A stretch of DNA of 64,000 bases, taken from contig NZ_JACHMH010000001.1 of the NCBI RefSeq assembly GCF_014204915.1, positions 1,922,001-1,986,000 on the forward strand. The letters run 5' to 3'. Position 1 is the stretch's first letter. Each line of letters starts with the position of its first letter. The DNA comes from Crossiella cryophila (GTDB lineage: Bacteria > Actinomycetota > Actinomycetes > Mycobacteriales > Pseudonocardiaceae). The position numbers and the translations under genes were made by a program. Under the pieces are notes generated by a model. The model was not told the origin of the DNA and ran no database searches. It saw only the letters and a list, made by a program, of their open reading frames with translations. Positions 1 through 12,215 of this stretch are shown here, in pieces.

Positions 1-1
1 C

Positions 2-2272
2 CGGCTGTGCCGGGACCGCTGTCACTACTGCACCTTCGTCACCGTCCCGCACCGGGTGCCCGGCGCCTACCTCGAACGCGAGGAGGTGCTCGAGATCGCC
101 CGCCAGGGCGCGGCCATGGGCTGCAAGGAAGCCCTGTTCACCCTGGGCGACCGGCCGGAGGAGCGCTGGCCGCAGGCCAAGGAGTGGCTGGACGAACGCG
201 GTTATTCCTCCACTGTGGACTACGTCAGGGCCTGCGCCATCGCGGTGCTGGAGGAGACCGGGCTGCTGCCGCACCTCAACCCCGGCGTGCTCAGCTGGGA
301 GGAACTCCAGCGGCTCAAGCCGGTCGCGCCCAGCATGGGCATGATGCTGGAGACCACCGCGACCCGGCTGTGGAGCGAGCCGGGCGGCCCGCACTACGGC
401 TCGCCGGACAAGGAGCCCGCGGTCCGGCTGCGCTCGATCACCGACGCCGGCCGGGTCGGCGTTCCGTTCACCACCGGCATCCTGATCGGCATTGGCGAGA
501 ACCTCACCGAGCGCGCCGAATCCCTGCTCGCGATCCGCCAGATCGCCCGGCAGTACGGGCACATCCAAGAGATCATCGTGCAGAACTTCCTGGCCAAGCC
601 GGGCACCGCGATGATGCACGCGCCAGACGCCGACCTGCGCGAACTGGCCGCCACCGTCGCCGTCGCCCGGCTGCTGATGCCGTCGGGGGTGAGCGTGCAG
701 GCGCCGCCGAACCTGGTCGGCAACGAGCACCTGCTGATGCTGCGCGCCGGCATCGACGACTGGGGCGGCGTGTCCCCGCTGACCGCCGACCACGTCAACC
801 CGGAGAAGCCCTGGCCGCAGATCGAATCGCTGGCCGCGACCACAGCCGAGGCCGGGTTCACCCTGGTCGAGCGGCTGACCGCGTACCCCAAGTTCGTCCG
901 CCAGGGCCAGCCCTGGTTCGACGTCCGGGTGCTGCCGCACATCACCGCGCTGGCCCAGCCGGGCGGGCTGGCCGACATGGCCGCGCCGGTGGTCGGGCAC
1001 GAGTGGCAGGAGCCCGACGGCGGACTGGCCGGCACCGGCCGGGTCGATCTGCACACCAGCATCGACACCGAGGGCCGCACCGAGGACCGCCGGAGCGATT
1101 TCGACTCCGTCTACGGCGACTGGGACGAGCTGCGCAGCCAGGCGGGCGGCGCGGTCACCCCCGAGCGGCTGGACGCGGACGTGCGGGCCGGTTTACGGCT
1201 GGCCGAGTCCGATCCGGCCGCGCTGCTGGAGGAGGGCAACGCCGCCGCCGCGCTGGCCCTGTTCACCGCGGACGGCCCGGCGCTGGAGACCATGACCAGG
1301 CTGGCCGATGAGCTGCGCGCCGAGGTGATCGGCGCGGACGTCACCTACGTGGTCAACCGCAACATCAACTTCTCCAACGTCTGCTACGTCGGCTGCCGCT
1401 TCTGCGCCTTCGCCCAGCGGGAACGCGACGCGGACGCCTTCCGGCTCTCCCCTGAGCAGGTCGCCGACCGCGCCGAGGAGGCCTGGAACGAGGGCGCCAC
1501 CGAGATCTGCATGCAGGGCGGTATCGACCCGGAGATCCCGGTCACCGGCTACGCCGACCTGGTGCGCGCGATCAAGGCGCGGGTGCCCGGCATGCACGTG
1601 CACGCGTTCAGCCCGATGGAGATCGTCAGCGGCGCGACCAAGGCCGGGGTCAGCATCGCGGAGTGGCTGACCGAGCTGCGCGACGCCGGGCTGGACACCA
1701 TCCCGGGCACCGCCGCGGAGATCCTCGACGACGAGGTCCGCTGGGTGCTGACCAAGGGCAAGCTGCCCACCGCCACCTGGCTGGAGGTGGTCGGCACCGC
1801 GCACAAGCTGGGCATCCGGTCCAGCTCCACGATGATGTACGGCCACGTCGACCACCCCGGCCACTGGCTCGGGCACCTGCGCACGCTGGCCAGGCTGCAG
1901 GACGAGACCGGCGGCTTCACCGAGTTCGTGCCGTTGCCCTTCGTGCACCGCAACGCCCCGATCTACCTCGCCGGGGTGGCCCGTCCGGGTCCGACCCGGC
2001 GGGACAACCGGGCCGTGCACGCGATGGCCCGGCTGGCCCTGCACGGGCGGATCCGCAACATCCAGTGCTCCTGGGTCAAGCTCGGCGACGAGGGCACCGC
2101 GGACGTGCTCACCGGTGGCGCGAACGATCTCGGCGGCACGCTGATGGAGGAGACGATCAGCCGTATGGCCGGGTCAGAGCATGGTTCGGCGCGCACTGTC
2201 CAGCAACTTCACTCGATCGCGGCCGCGGTGCACCGGCCCGCGCGACAGCGCACTACCACGTATGCCCAGTAG
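2..2272 (+). CDS. fbiC: FO synthase (fused CofG-CofH), 5' end cut by window
   Basis: Bifunctional 7,8-didemethyl-8-hydroxy-5-deazariboflavin synthase, which makes the deazaflavin chromophore of coenzyme F420. The reading frame is open from the window edge, so the start is missing; 756 residues are visible. Two radical-SAM CX3CX2C clusters can be read: CRDRCHYC at the very start (CofG half) and CYVGCRFC near residue 460 (CofH half, within [15 protein letters not shown]). Both halves in one chain is the actinobacterial FbiC arrangement; archaea and cyanobacteria use separate proteins. The C-terminal part carries the conserved GGTLMEE segment of CofH. It ends in TAG and is followed by about 170 bp without a gene. 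Identification is firm; only the N-terminus is absent. Confidence 0.96.
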   Translation, partial: RLCRDRCHYCTFVTVPHRVPGAYLEREEVLEIARQGAAMGCKEALFTLGDRPEERWPQAKEWLDERGYSSTVDYVRACAIAVLEETGLLPHLNPGVLSWEELQRLKPVAPSMGMMLETTATRLWSEPGGPHYGSPDKEPAVRLRSITDAGRVGVPFTTGILIGIGENLTERAESLLAIRQIARQYGHIQEIIVQNFLAKPGTAMMHAPDADLRELAATVAVARLLMPSGVSVQAPPNLVGNEHLLMLRAGIDDWGGVSPLTADHVNPEKPWPQIESLAATTAEAGFTLVERLTAYPKFVRQGQPWFDVRVLPHITALAQPGGLADMAAPVVGHEWQEPDGGLAGTGRVDLHTSIDTEGRTEDRRSDFDSVYGDWDELRSQAGGAVTPERLDADVRAGLRLAESDPAALLEEGNAAAALALFTADGPALETMTRLADELRAEVIGADVTYVVNRNINFSNVCYVGCRFCAFAQRERDADAFRLSPEQVADRAEEAWNEGATEICMQGGIDPEIPVTGYADLVRAIKARVPGMHVHAFSPMEIVSGATKAGVSIAEWLTELRDAGLDTIPGTAAEILDDEVRWVLTKGKLPTATWLEVVGTAHKLGIRSSSTMMYGHVDHPGHWLGHLRTLARLQDETGGFTEFVPLPFVHRNAPIYLAGVARPGPTRRDNRAVHAMARLALHGRIRNIQCSWVKLGDEGTADVLTGGANDLGGTLMEETISRMAGSEHGSARTVQQLHSIAAAVHRPARQRTTTYAQ

Positions 2273-2423
2273 ATGATCAAGTAGCCGGGTGAAAGCGGGT
2301 TGTCACCGGCCCGCTACTCTGCCTCACGTAACGAAGGTGCAACCGGCGGCAAATATGAGCGGGTTGACACGTTCGGTAGCTTTTCCCCGCAGAACCACAG
2401 GTACCCTCACTCGAACGGGTTAA

Positions 2424-3773
<1,350 letters not shown>

Positions 3774-3843
3774 CGGCTGCTGACTGCGCCGTGCGGGTGA
3801 GTTGATCAGGCGGATGGCGGCTCACCCCGGTTAGCGTTCCGGG

Positions 3844-4869
3844 GTGAGCACCGAGAAGCCGTCCTGGTTCGCCAGGCAGCGGCAGCGTTTCCCCTGGCTG
3901 GACCACCTCGTCCGGGCAGGCGGGCGCTACCAGGAGCGCTACGGCGACCACTACGCGGCCGCGATCACCTACTTCAGCGTGCTCTCGCTGGTGCCGGTGC
4001 TCATGGTCGCCTTCGCGGTGGCCGGCCTGGTGCTCTCCGGCAACACCGAGCTGCTGGACCAGGCCAGGGCCGAACTGGCCGCCGCGGTACCGGACAAGGG
4101 CCTGAGCGACACCCTGGGCAAGGCGGTCAACCAGGCCATCGAGCAGCGGTACGCGGTCGGCATCACCGGTCTGGCCATCGCGCTGTACTCCGGCATCGGC
4201 TGGATGACCAACCTGCGCGACGCGATCACCGCGCAGTGGGGCCAGGCCCGCGAGGAGCTGCCGCTGCTGCGCACCTACCTGGTCGACTTCCTGTCCCTGA
4301 TCGGCCTCGGCCTGGCGCTGCTGGTCAGCTTCGGGCTGACCACGCTGGCCCAGGGCTTCGCCGAGGACCTGCTCGAACTCGTCGGCCTGCACAACCAGGG
4401 CCTGCCAAGGGTGCTGTTCATCGGACTGGCCGTGCTGCTGTCGGTGGCGGCCAACTTCGGCGTGTTCCTCTGGGTGCTGGCCTGGCTGCCGCGCCAGCGG
4501 GTCAGCGCCCGCAGCGCGCTCAAGGGCGCGCTGGCCGCGGCCGTCGGTTTCGAGCTGCTCAAGCAGGTCGGCGGCATCTACCTGCGCAGCATCAGCGCCA
4601 GCCCGGCAGGCGCGGCCTTCGGCTCACTGCTGGGTCTGCTGGTCTTCGTCTACCTGGTCTCCCGCTTCCTGCTCTTCGTCACCGCCTGGACCGCCACCGC
4701 GCGGGACAACCTGGCCGTGGAGCCGATCCAGCCGCCGCCACCCGCGGTGATCCGGCCGGTGGTCGAGCTGCGCGAGGGCCCGGCGCCCCGGCAGACCGCG
4801 GCCCTGCTGGGCATCGGCGCGGTCCTCGGACTGCTGCTGCGCGGGCTGTTCCGGTCCCGGCGGGACTGA
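3844..4869 (+). CDS. YihY/BrkB-family inner membrane protein
   Basis: A 341-residue integral membrane protein with about six hydrophobic segments (roughly 42-64, 95-117, 138-165, 182-206, 220-240, 250-275). The N-terminal AAAITYFSVLSLVPVLM segment is the hallmark of the YihY/virulence factor BrkB family, and SRFLLFVTAWTA matches its last helix. The family is widespread but its biochemical role is unsettled. TAGCGT ends 6 bases before the GTG start, so a leaderless mRNA is plausible. The stop lies only 19 bases from the convergent sigma-factor stop, with no hairpin between them. Confidence 0.9.
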   Translation: MSTEKPSWFARQRQRFPWLDHLVRAGGRYQERYGDHYAAAITYFSVLSLVPVLMVAFAVAGLVLSGNTELLDQARAELAAAVPDKGLSDTLGKAVNQAIEQRYAVGITGLAIALYSGIGWMTNLRDAITAQWGQAREELPLLRTYLVDFLSLIGLGLALLVSFGLTTLAQGFAEDLLELVGLHNQGLPRVLFIGLAVLLSVAANFGVFLWVLAWLPRQRVSARSALKGALAAAVGFELLKQVGGIYLRSISASPAGAAFGSLLGLLVFVYLVSRFLLFVTAWTATARDNLAVEPIQPPPPAVIRPVVELREGPAPRQTAALLGIGAVLGLLLRGLFRSRRD

Positions 4870-4888
4870 ACGGGCCGGGAAGGACCGG

Positions 4889-6040
4889 TCAGCGACTGGC
4901 GTTGAGCCGGGCGGCCTGGCGGGTCAGGTGGGCGACCTCGGCGAGGTTGCTCGCCTGCTGGGCCGCCTCGGCGTAGAGCCGGGCCGCGGTGGCCAGATCG
5001 CCGTCGCGCTCGTGCAGGTAGGCCGCCACCGCGGTGTAGCGCGGCAGCGAGCTGTCCAGCTTGGCCAGTGCCGCCAGCCCGGCCCGCGGTCCGTCCGCCT
5101 CGCCGACGGCCACCGCCCGGTTGAGCCGGACCACCGGGTTGCCGGTCAGCCCCGCGAGCTCGTCGTACCACTCCACGATCTGCACCCAGTCGGTCTCCGC
5201 GGCCGCCGGCGCGTCGGCGTGCAGGGCCGCGATGGCCGCCTGGGCCTGGAACTCGCCCAGCCGGTCGCGGGCCAGCGCCGCCTGCAGGATGTGCACGCCC
5301 TCGGCGATCAGGGCGGTGTCCCACCGGGAGCGGTCCTGTTCGGCCAGCGGCACCAGCTCGCCCTCGGGCGTGGTCCTGGCGGCGCGCCGGGCGTGGTGCA
5401 GCAGCATGAGCGCGAGCAGGCCGGCCGCCTCGGGGTGGTCGATGGCGGCCGCGAGCTGCCGGGTGAGCCGGATGGCCTCGGCGGCCAGGTCGAGGTCGCC
5501 GGAGTAGCCCTCGTTGAAGACCAGGTAGAGCACCCGCAGCACGGTGGCCACGTCACCGGGCTGGTCGAAGCGCACCTCGCCGACGGTGCGCTTGGCCCGG
5601 CTGATCCGCTGGGCCATGGTCGCCTCGGGCACCAGGTATGCCTGGGCGATCTGGCGGGTGGTCAGCCCACCGACGGCGCGCAGGGTGAGCGCGACCGCGG
5701 AGGAGGGCGTCAGCGAGGGGTGCGCGCACAGGAAGTAGAGCTGGAGCGTGTCGTCCGTCGCCGCCGCCGGGCCGGGCGCCGGCTCCTCCTCGAGGAGGTC
5801 CTCCCGGCGGCGGCGGGCGGTCTCCGCCCTGGTCGCGTCCAGGAACTTGCGCCAGGCCACCGTGACCAGCCAGCCCTTGGGATCGTGCGGCTGGTCTTCC
5901 GGCCAGACCCGGAGCGCCTCGATCAGGGCCTCCTGCACGGCATCCTCGGCCGTCGCGAAATCCGCTCCGCGACGGACGAGGATGCCGAGCACTCCAGGGG
6001 TGAGGCCGCGGAGCAGGGCCTCGTTCAGCTGGGCGGTCAT
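4889..6040 (-). CDS. ECF sigma factor with long C-terminal extension (ECF42/DGPF-associated type)
   Basis: A 383-residue sigma-70 family factor. Sigma region 2 is near the N-terminus (ATAEDAVQEALIEALRVWP, then GWLVTVAWRKFLDATR) and region 4 near 150-200 (LTTRQIAQAYLVPEATMAQR as helix-turn-helix). About 190 helical residues follow, resembling the TPR-like tail of ECF42 sigma factors. These factors are typically encoded beside DGPF/YCII proteins, as here: its ATG overlaps the stop of the upstream DGPF gene (ATGA), so the two are translationally coupled. No anti-sigma factor gene is visible. Target promoters are unknown. Confidence 0.9.
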   Translation of the reverse strand: MTAQLNEALLRGLTPGVLGILVRRGADFATAEDAVQEALIEALRVWPEDQPHDPKGWLVTVAWRKFLDATRAETARRRREDLLEEEPAPGPAAATDDTLQLYFLCAHPSLTPSSAVALTLRAVGGLTTRQIAQAYLVPEATMAQRISRAKRTVGEVRFDQPGDVATVLRVLYLVFNEGYSGDLDLAAEAIRLTRQLAAAIDHPEAAGLLALMLLHHARRAARTTPEGELVPLAEQDRSRWDTALIAEGVHILQAALARDRLGEFQAQAAIAALHADAPAAAETDWVQIVEWYDELAGLTGNPVVRLNRAVAVGEADGPRAGLAALAKLDSSLPRYTAVAAYLHERDGDLATAARLYAEAAQQASNLAEVAHLTRQAARLNASR

Positions 6041-6444
6041 TCCGTGACGGTGGGCGCCACGCCGTAGAACGGGCGCAGCTCGAGCCACTCGTGGATCGGC
6101 TTCCCGCCCGCGCCCGGCGCGGCCGACAGCTCGCCGGCCAGCTCGATGGCGCGGTCCTGGCTGTCGACGTCGATCACCATCCAGCCCGCGATGAGGTCCT
6201 TGGTCTCGGCGAACGGGCCGTCGGTGGCGGGCGGGCGTCCCTCGCCGTTGTACTGGACCCACAGGCCCTCGGGGGCCAGCGCCTGACCGTCGACGTACTC
6301 GCCGGTCTGCTTCAGCCGGTCCGCGAAGTCCTGCATGTACTGCACGTGGGCCGAGATCTCCTCCGGCGTCCACTCGGCCATCGGCACGTTGTTCACCGCT
6401 GCCGGGGCGCCGCGGTAGTGCTTGAGCAGCAGGTACTTGGCCAT
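6037..6444 (-). CDS. YCII-related DGPF-domain protein
   Basis: A 135-residue protein with the DGPF signature (DGPFAETKDLIAGW at about 77-90) of the YCII-related fold. In actinobacteria these are the constant partners of ECF42-type sigma factors and may sense or modify a ligand for the sigma tail, although no enzyme activity is established. The ATG at 6444 has a good upstream GAGGAGA on the minus strand. The gene is first in a two-gene operon with the sigma factor and overlaps it by 4 bases. Confidence 0.9.
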   Translation of the reverse strand: MAKYLLLKHYRGAPAAVNNVPMAEWTPEEISAHVQYMQDFADRLKQTGEYVDGQALAPEGLWVQYNGEGRPPATDGPFAETKDLIAGWMVIDVDSQDRAIELAGELSAAPGAGGKPIHEWLELRPFYGVAPTVTE

Positions 6445-6593
6445 CGTCGTTCTCCTCGGTGCTGTGGTGCGGCCCATTGTGGTCGCTTTCACGGCAGGGA
6501 CGGAGCTGGAGGAGGGATCTCGACATCCCCGGCCAAGATTTCTCGGATTTTCTTCGCCGGACCGGCTGAGCTGCGGAGAAGCCCGGAAAAGCA

Positions 6594-6629
6594 CGATGCC
6601 GCCCTCCCGGCGGTGGGAGGGCGGCATCG
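6594..6629 (-). terminator. Intrinsic terminator downstream of the carboxypeptidase gene
   Basis: A 16-base stem (CGATGCCGCCCTCCCG and its near-perfect complement) with a very short loop lies just past the D,D-carboxypeptidase stop at 6655. It would end transcripts of that gene before the DGPF/sigma operon begins. Confidence 0.75.
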
Positions 6630-6654
6630 TCAGGTTGACGCCGCTGCGGGCCGC

Positions 6655-7977
6655 TCAGACCGCCGCGGCGGCCGCTCGTGCCCTGGCGGCCGCCTTCGCC
6701 CGCTTCTTCCGGACGTAGAGGAAGGCGAAGATGAGCACGAACACGCCGGCCGCGATGGTCAGCGGCAGGCCCACGTTGCCGAAGGGGGTGACCGCGGCGG
6801 CTGAGGGGTTCTCCGGGGCGGTGATGCCGCCGTTGCCGTCCTGCTTGGCCTGGGCCGCACCGCCGTCACCGCTGGCCGCAGTCTCCGCGGGGGCCCGCTC
6901 CACCAGCTGGCCGACCGGCTCGGCAGCGGCCTTCACGCTGAAGCCGTAGTCCAGCAGCTTGGCCGCCTGGGTGTAGACCGACTGGGCGCCGATCTTCTCC
7001 GCCCTGATCAGCACCGCGACCAGGCGGCGGCCGCCCTTCTCCGCCGCGCCGATGAAGGTGTGCCTGGCGTCGTCGGTGAAGCCGGTCTTGCCGCCAAGCG
7101 CGCCGGTGTACAGGGCGAGCAGCTGGTTGTCGTTGCTGACCTTGAAGGCCGGCTTGTTGCCGTAGCCGGGGAAGTTGAAGGACTTGGTGGCGACCGCCTT
7201 GGCGATCTCCGGGTTCTTCAGCGCGGCCTTGAAGATGACCGCCTGGTCGTAGGCCGAGGTGGACATGCCGGGGCCGTCCAGGCCGGAGGGGGTGGCCGCG
7301 CGGGTGTCCAGCGCGCCGAGCTGGCGGGCGAGCTGGTTCATCTTGCGCACTGTCTCGTCAACGCCGCCGAGCTTGCGGGCCAGCGCGTGCGCCGCGTCGT
7401 TGCCCGAGTCCAGCATCATGCCGGTGATCAGGTCCTTGACGGTGTACTTGCCGCCGACCCCGACCCCGACCTTGCTGCCCTCCTGCTCGGTGTCCGCCTT
7501 CTCCCCGACGATCACCGTCGAGGGGTCCAGCTCCTTGAGCGCGACCAGCGCGGTGAGCACCTTGATGATGGAGGCGGGCCGGTGCCGGGCGTGCGGGTCC
7601 TTGGCCGCGATGATCGCGCCCGAGTTCAGGTCCGCGACCACCCAGGACTGGGCGTTGAGCAGGTTCGGGCCCGGCGGGGCGGCAGCGCCACCAGGTGTGA
7701 TCACGCCGCAGTCGTAGAGCCGCGAGCCACCGACCGGCTTGGCCGGGACCGGCAGCGGGCCGGGCGCGGTCTTACCGGGTTTGGGCTGCTCGGACATGTC
7801 CACCGCGGGCGGCGGAATGCTGCGGTCCTGACAGGAGGCAGACGGAGTCGACGAGGTCGGCGTCGTGGTCTGCGACGGCTGGGCCAGCACGACCGGAGCA
7901 CTCAGCACCGCAGCGGCCAGCAGCGCGCAGACAGAGGCGACCAGCGCCGTTGCGGGGCGGTGGGCGGTAGATGGCAC
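6655..7977 (-). CDS. dacB: D-alanyl-D-alanine carboxypeptidase, PBP5/6 family
   Basis: Exported penicillin-binding protein that trims the terminal D-Ala from peptidoglycan stem peptides. The three serine-peptidase motifs are present: SIIK at 136-139 (catalytic Ser136), SGN at 191-193 and KTG at 297-299. A signal peptide covers about residues 10-32, followed by a low-complexity Thr/Ser/Pro linker. A C-terminal membrane helix near 405-425 and a basic tail (YVRKKRAKAAARARAAA) tether it to the membrane, unlike the amphipathic tail of E. coli PBP5. The start is GTG; TAGCCT lies 6 bases upstream, suggesting a leaderless transcript. It is divergent from an SCO4848-type gene, as in Streptomyces. Confidence 0.95.
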   Translation of the reverse strand: MPSTAHRPATALVASVCALLAAAVLSAPVVLAQPSQTTTPTSSTPSASCQDRSIPPPAVDMSEQPKPGKTAPGPLPVPAKPVGGSRLYDCGVITPGGAAAPPGPNLLNAQSWVVADLNSGAIIAAKDPHARHRPASIIKVLTALVALKELDPSTVIVGEKADTEQEGSKVGVGVGGKYTVKDLITGMMLDSGNDAAHALARKLGGVDETVRKMNQLARQLGALDTRAATPSGLDGPGMSTSAYDQAVIFKAALKNPEIAKAVATKSFNFPGYGNKPAFKVSNDNQLLALYTGALGGKTGFTDDARHTFIGAAEKGGRRLVAVLIRAEKIGAQSVYTQAAKLLDYGFSVKAAAEPVGQLVERAPAETAASGDGGAAQAKQDGNGGITAPENPSAAAVTPFGNVGLPLTIAAGVFVLIFAFLYVRKKRAKAAARARAAAAAV

Positions 7978-8037
7978 AAGGGCAGGCTAGCCACCCCAGC
8001 CCGGGAACGGTATTCGGCCCACCGGAATACTGCGCTG

Positions 8038-8283
8038 GTGACCCTGTCCCGCCGCGCCTCGCTGTTCCTGCTGGCCTTCGCGCTCTGGAGCTGGTGGATC
8101 TGGCCGACGTTCCTGGTGAACATCTCCCGGGACGCCCGTTCCTGGGCCGCCGACGGCTCCCCGACCGGCTTCTTCACCGTGCACCTGGTGCTGGTCATCA
8201 CGTCGCTGGTGCTCGGAACTGTGATCGGCGTCATGGGTTGGCGCGGCTTCCGTGCCATACGTAGGCAGACTACGGCATCCTGA
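8038..8283 (+). CDS. SCO4848-family small membrane protein
   Basis: An 81-residue protein starting VTLSRRASLFLLAFALWSWW with two hydrophobic segments (about 8-28 and 46-68), the second rich in Val/Leu and ending GWRGFRAIRR. Sequence style and position next to the divergent D,D-carboxypeptidase match the SCO4848 family (recognised from memory). The GTG at 8038 is the first start after the divergent promoter region and gives the expected length. A role connected to the cell envelope is an inference from the neighbour only. Confidence 0.8.
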   Translation: MTLSRRASLFLLAFALWSWWIWPTFLVNISRDARSWAADGSPTGFFTVHLVLVITSLVLGTVIGVMGWRGFRAIRRQTTAS

Positions 8284-8326
8284 TCTGAAGAACTGCTGAA
8301 TTCTTCCCACCACGAAGGAGACCGCC

Positions 8327-8674
8327 GTGGAGTTCGTGCGGCTTGTCCTGATCTTCCTGCACCTGCTCGGCATGGCGATGCTGGTCGGGATGATCCTGCT
8401 CCAGCTCAAGACGGCCAAGGACGGCCCGCTGAACAAGGGCTGGCTGCACGGAGTGCTGTTGCAGCTGGTCACCGGGGTCGCCCTGGTCGGCATCGCCTAC
8501 CCGCTCGGCAAGGACGTCGACAACATCAAGATCGGCGTCAAACTCCTGGTCCTGATCGCCATCGGCGCGGTCGTAGCAGCCAACCTGAGCAAACAGAAGA
8601 TCGCCACCTGGCTCGTCCCCACCCTGGCCGCCCTCACCGTCCTCAACGTCGGCGTAGCCGTCTTCTGGCGCTGA
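8327..8674 (+). CDS. Small four-helix integral membrane protein
   Basis: A 115-residue protein with four predicted membrane helices (about 2-24, 44-62, 71-90, 95-113) separated by short charged loops. The GTG start has GAAGGAG 6 bases upstream. It follows the SCO4848-type gene by 43 bp on the same strand and probably shares its transcript. I do not recognise a characterised family. Its stop is followed directly by the first palindromic repeat array. Confidence 0.8.
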   Translation: MEFVRLVLIFLHLLGMAMLVGMILLQLKTAKDGPLNKGWLHGVLLQLVTGVALVGIAYPLGKDVDNIKIGVKLLVLIAIGAVVAANLSKQKIATWLVPTLAALTVLNVGVAVFWR

Positions 8675-8679
8675 CCCCA

Positions 8680-8822
8680 GCACCCAGCCGTACAACAACA
8701 GCCAAACCGACGTACAACAACGGCCAACACGCCGACGAGGGTTTCAACCCTCCGCGCGTGTTGGCCGTTGTCGTACGGAGTGTTGGCCGTTGTTGTACGC
8801 CACGTTGGCCGTTTTGGGACGC
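8680..8822. repeat. Palindromic 22-bp-unit array, copy 1
   Basis: Two left-handed units (core ACGGCCAAC) and three right-handed units (core GTTGGCCGTT) flank a variable centre at 8731-8757 containing AGGGTTTCAACCCT. The right-hand units repeat at exactly 22 bp. The outer arms pair over ACAACGGCCAACACGC and its complement. It lies between the ends of two convergent genes and would fold into a long hairpin in RNA from either strand. Confidence 0.9.
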
Positions 8823-9170
8823 CAACCAGGCAAGCGGGCGAAGCCCGGGAACGCTGCGGCTAGGCGGTTCACGCGCGCCGCGACCGGGCGAAGCCCGCAC
8901 AGGCGGCCGGGGTGGCTTTTCAAACATCCCCGAGCGGTTCCCCCATCCCCGTCAGCCTGGAGAGGACACACCGCATCCCGGGCAAGCGGCCCGCAACCTG
9001 CGAAACCCTAGCCACCCAACCGCAACCGGCCGCTTGCCCGGGATGTGGTTTGGTATCGGAGGGCTGACGGGGATGGGGGAACCGTACGAGCACTGCTCTT
9101 TGTCTTTGCTCTTGTTTTTGATTTTCCCCCCATCCTTTGATTTCTGCCCGTCCGGCGAGGACGCCCTTGA
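8795..9170. repeat. Long intergenic repeat element, copy A (about 375 bp)
   Basis: This segment recurs, same orientation and highly similar, at 20388-20760. It begins in the last units of the 22-bp array and contains an imperfect inverted repeat: 8936-8990 pairs with 9028-9083 (GGTTCCCCCATCCCCGTCAG against CTGACGGGGATGGGGGAACC at the outer ends, ATCCCGGGCAAGCGGCC against GGCCGCTTGCCCGGGAT inside). A T-rich tract (9098-9126) follows the hairpin, as in an outsized intrinsic terminator. No plausible coding sequence is seen in it. Confidence 0.85.
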
Positions 9171-9250
9171 CTGTCGCTCGTGTACCTCAGCAACAGAGGC
9201 CAACAGCGCAAAGATCAAGAGCGGAAAAGATGGCCTCGCCGGCCGGGCAG
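9144..9250. repeat. Inverted repeat, 17-bp arms
   Basis: CTGCCCGTCCGGCGAGG (9144-9160) pairs with CCTCGCCGGCCGGGCAG (9234-9250) with one mismatch, across a 73-base loop. It follows the larger hairpin of element copy A and extends the series of nested palindromes. Confidence 0.7.
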
Positions 9251-9298
9251 ACCACCGGAGGGGGGAGGGCAGATCAAGAGCCGGGATGAGCAGGTTGC

Positions 9299-9541
9299 GG
9301 GGCGGGGTTTGGGCTGCCGGGGCCGGATCCAGCGTGGCTCCGAGGGCTCGCGTGTTCTCCGCACGGCCTTCCGCAAGCCAACCACACCTCACCGAGTGGC
9401 CCCCGTTGCGGATTCGTGGGCAGGCGGCGGCAGGTTGCAGGGGCCACTCGGTGAGGCGCGGTCAGCAAGCTCCAGGCCGTACGGAGAACACGCGAGAACC
9501 CTCGTCGTGGGGTTTCACCCCCAACCCCAAACCCCGCCCCG
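9299..9541. repeat. Long imperfect inverted repeat, arms of about 100 bp
   Basis: 9299-9404 and 9438-9541 are imperfect reverse complements. Anchors include GGCGGGGTTTGGG against CCCAAACCCCGCC-type sequence, CTCGCGTGTTCTCCG against CGGAGAACACGCGAG, and CCTCACCGAGTGGCCCC against GGGGCCACTCGGTGAGG. The loop is about 33 bases. No matching copy is found at 20 kb or elsewhere in the window. No coding sequence is convincing here. Confidence 0.8.
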
Positions 9542-9544
9542 TCC

Positions 9545-9660
9545 CATAACGGCCAACGACCCGTACAACAACGGCCAACACGGCGTACAAGAACGGCCAA
9601 CACGCCGGGGGCTTGTGAAGCCTGTCGGTGTGTTGGCCGTTGTCGTACGTTGGTTTGGCT
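9545..9660. repeat. Palindromic 22-bp-unit array, copy 2
   Basis: Three left-handed units (ACGGCCAAC core) and one and a half right-handed units flank a centre in which GGCTT pairs with AAGCC inside CCG/CGG. It lies immediately before the sdhB stop codon at 9668, so sdh transcripts run into it. Confidence 0.88.
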
Positions 9661-9667
9661 TTTGTGG

Positions 9668-10449
9668 TCAGCGGCGGAACAGCAGTGCGCGCTTTACTTC
9701 CTGGATCGCCTTCGTCACCTGGATCCCGCGTGGGCAGGCATCCGTGCAGTTGAACGTCGTCCGGCAGCGCCAAACGCCATCAACGTCGTTCAGGATGTCC
9801 AGCCGCTCCTCAGCGGCCTCATCCCGGCTGTCGAAGATGAACCGGTGCGCGTTCACGATCGCCGCGGGCCCGAAGTAGGACCCCTCCACCCAGTACACCG
9901 GGCAGCTCGTGGTGCAGCAGGCGCACAGGATGCACTTGGTGGTGTCGTCGAAACGCTCGCGGTCGGCCGCGGACTGGATGCGTTCCTTGGACGGGTCCTG
10001 GCCGTAGTTGATCAGGTACGGCTTGACCGCCCGGAATGCCTCGAAGAAGGGCTCCATGTCCACCAGGAGGTCCTTCTCGGCCTGTAGGCCCTTGATCGGC
10101 TCCAGGGTGATCGTGGTCGGCTTGCCCTTCTTCGCCATCAGGTCCTTGACCAGGACCTTGCAGGCCAGTCGGTTCACGCCGTTGATCCGCATCGCGTCCG
10201 AGCCACACACACCGTGCGCGCAGGAGCGGCGGAAGGTCAGCGAGCCGTCGACGTACCACTTCACGTAGTGCAGCAGGTTGAGCACTCGATCAGTGGGCAG
10301 TGCGGGCACCGAGAAGGACTCCCAGCGCGGCTCCGCGTCGGTCTCCGGGGTGAAACGCCGGATCCGGACGGTGACGAGCGTGGACCCCTCGGGGGCGGGG
10401 GGAAGGGCGCCGCGGGAACCAGCCGCGGGGGCCTGCGCAGTCGCGGTCA

Positions 10450-10450
<1 letters not shown>
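9668..10450 (-). CDS. sdhB: Succinate dehydrogenase iron-sulfur subunit
   Basis: Electron-transfer subunit of respiratory complex II, 260 residues. The [2Fe-2S] site uses C77, C82 and C97, with Asp at the CGSD position (residue 85), a substitution also found in E. coli SdhB. The [3Fe-4S]/[4Fe-4S] ligands lie in CILCACCTTSCP (173-184) and FNCTDACPRG (234-242). It is last of the sdhCDAB operon; its ATG overlaps the sdhA stop (TGATG). The N-terminal 20 residues are an Ala/Pro-rich extension. A palindromic array lies directly downstream. Confidence 0.97.
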
Positions 10451-12201
<1,751 letters not shown>

Positions 12202-12215
12202 GGTGGGAGCCTCGC

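Noticed and set aside
8795-9170. Long element copies as an insertion sequence
   Set aside because: No transposase reading frame, no terminal inverted repeats at the copy boundaries and no target-site duplication could be seen. A non-autonomous element remains possible and is listed as a finding.
8758-9549. Long open reading frames through the palindromic block
   Set aside because: They read through repeat units (translations such as MLAVVVRSVGRCC recur in several frames and at other arrays), lack ribosome-binding sites and have no domain similarity; high GC alone keeps frames open.
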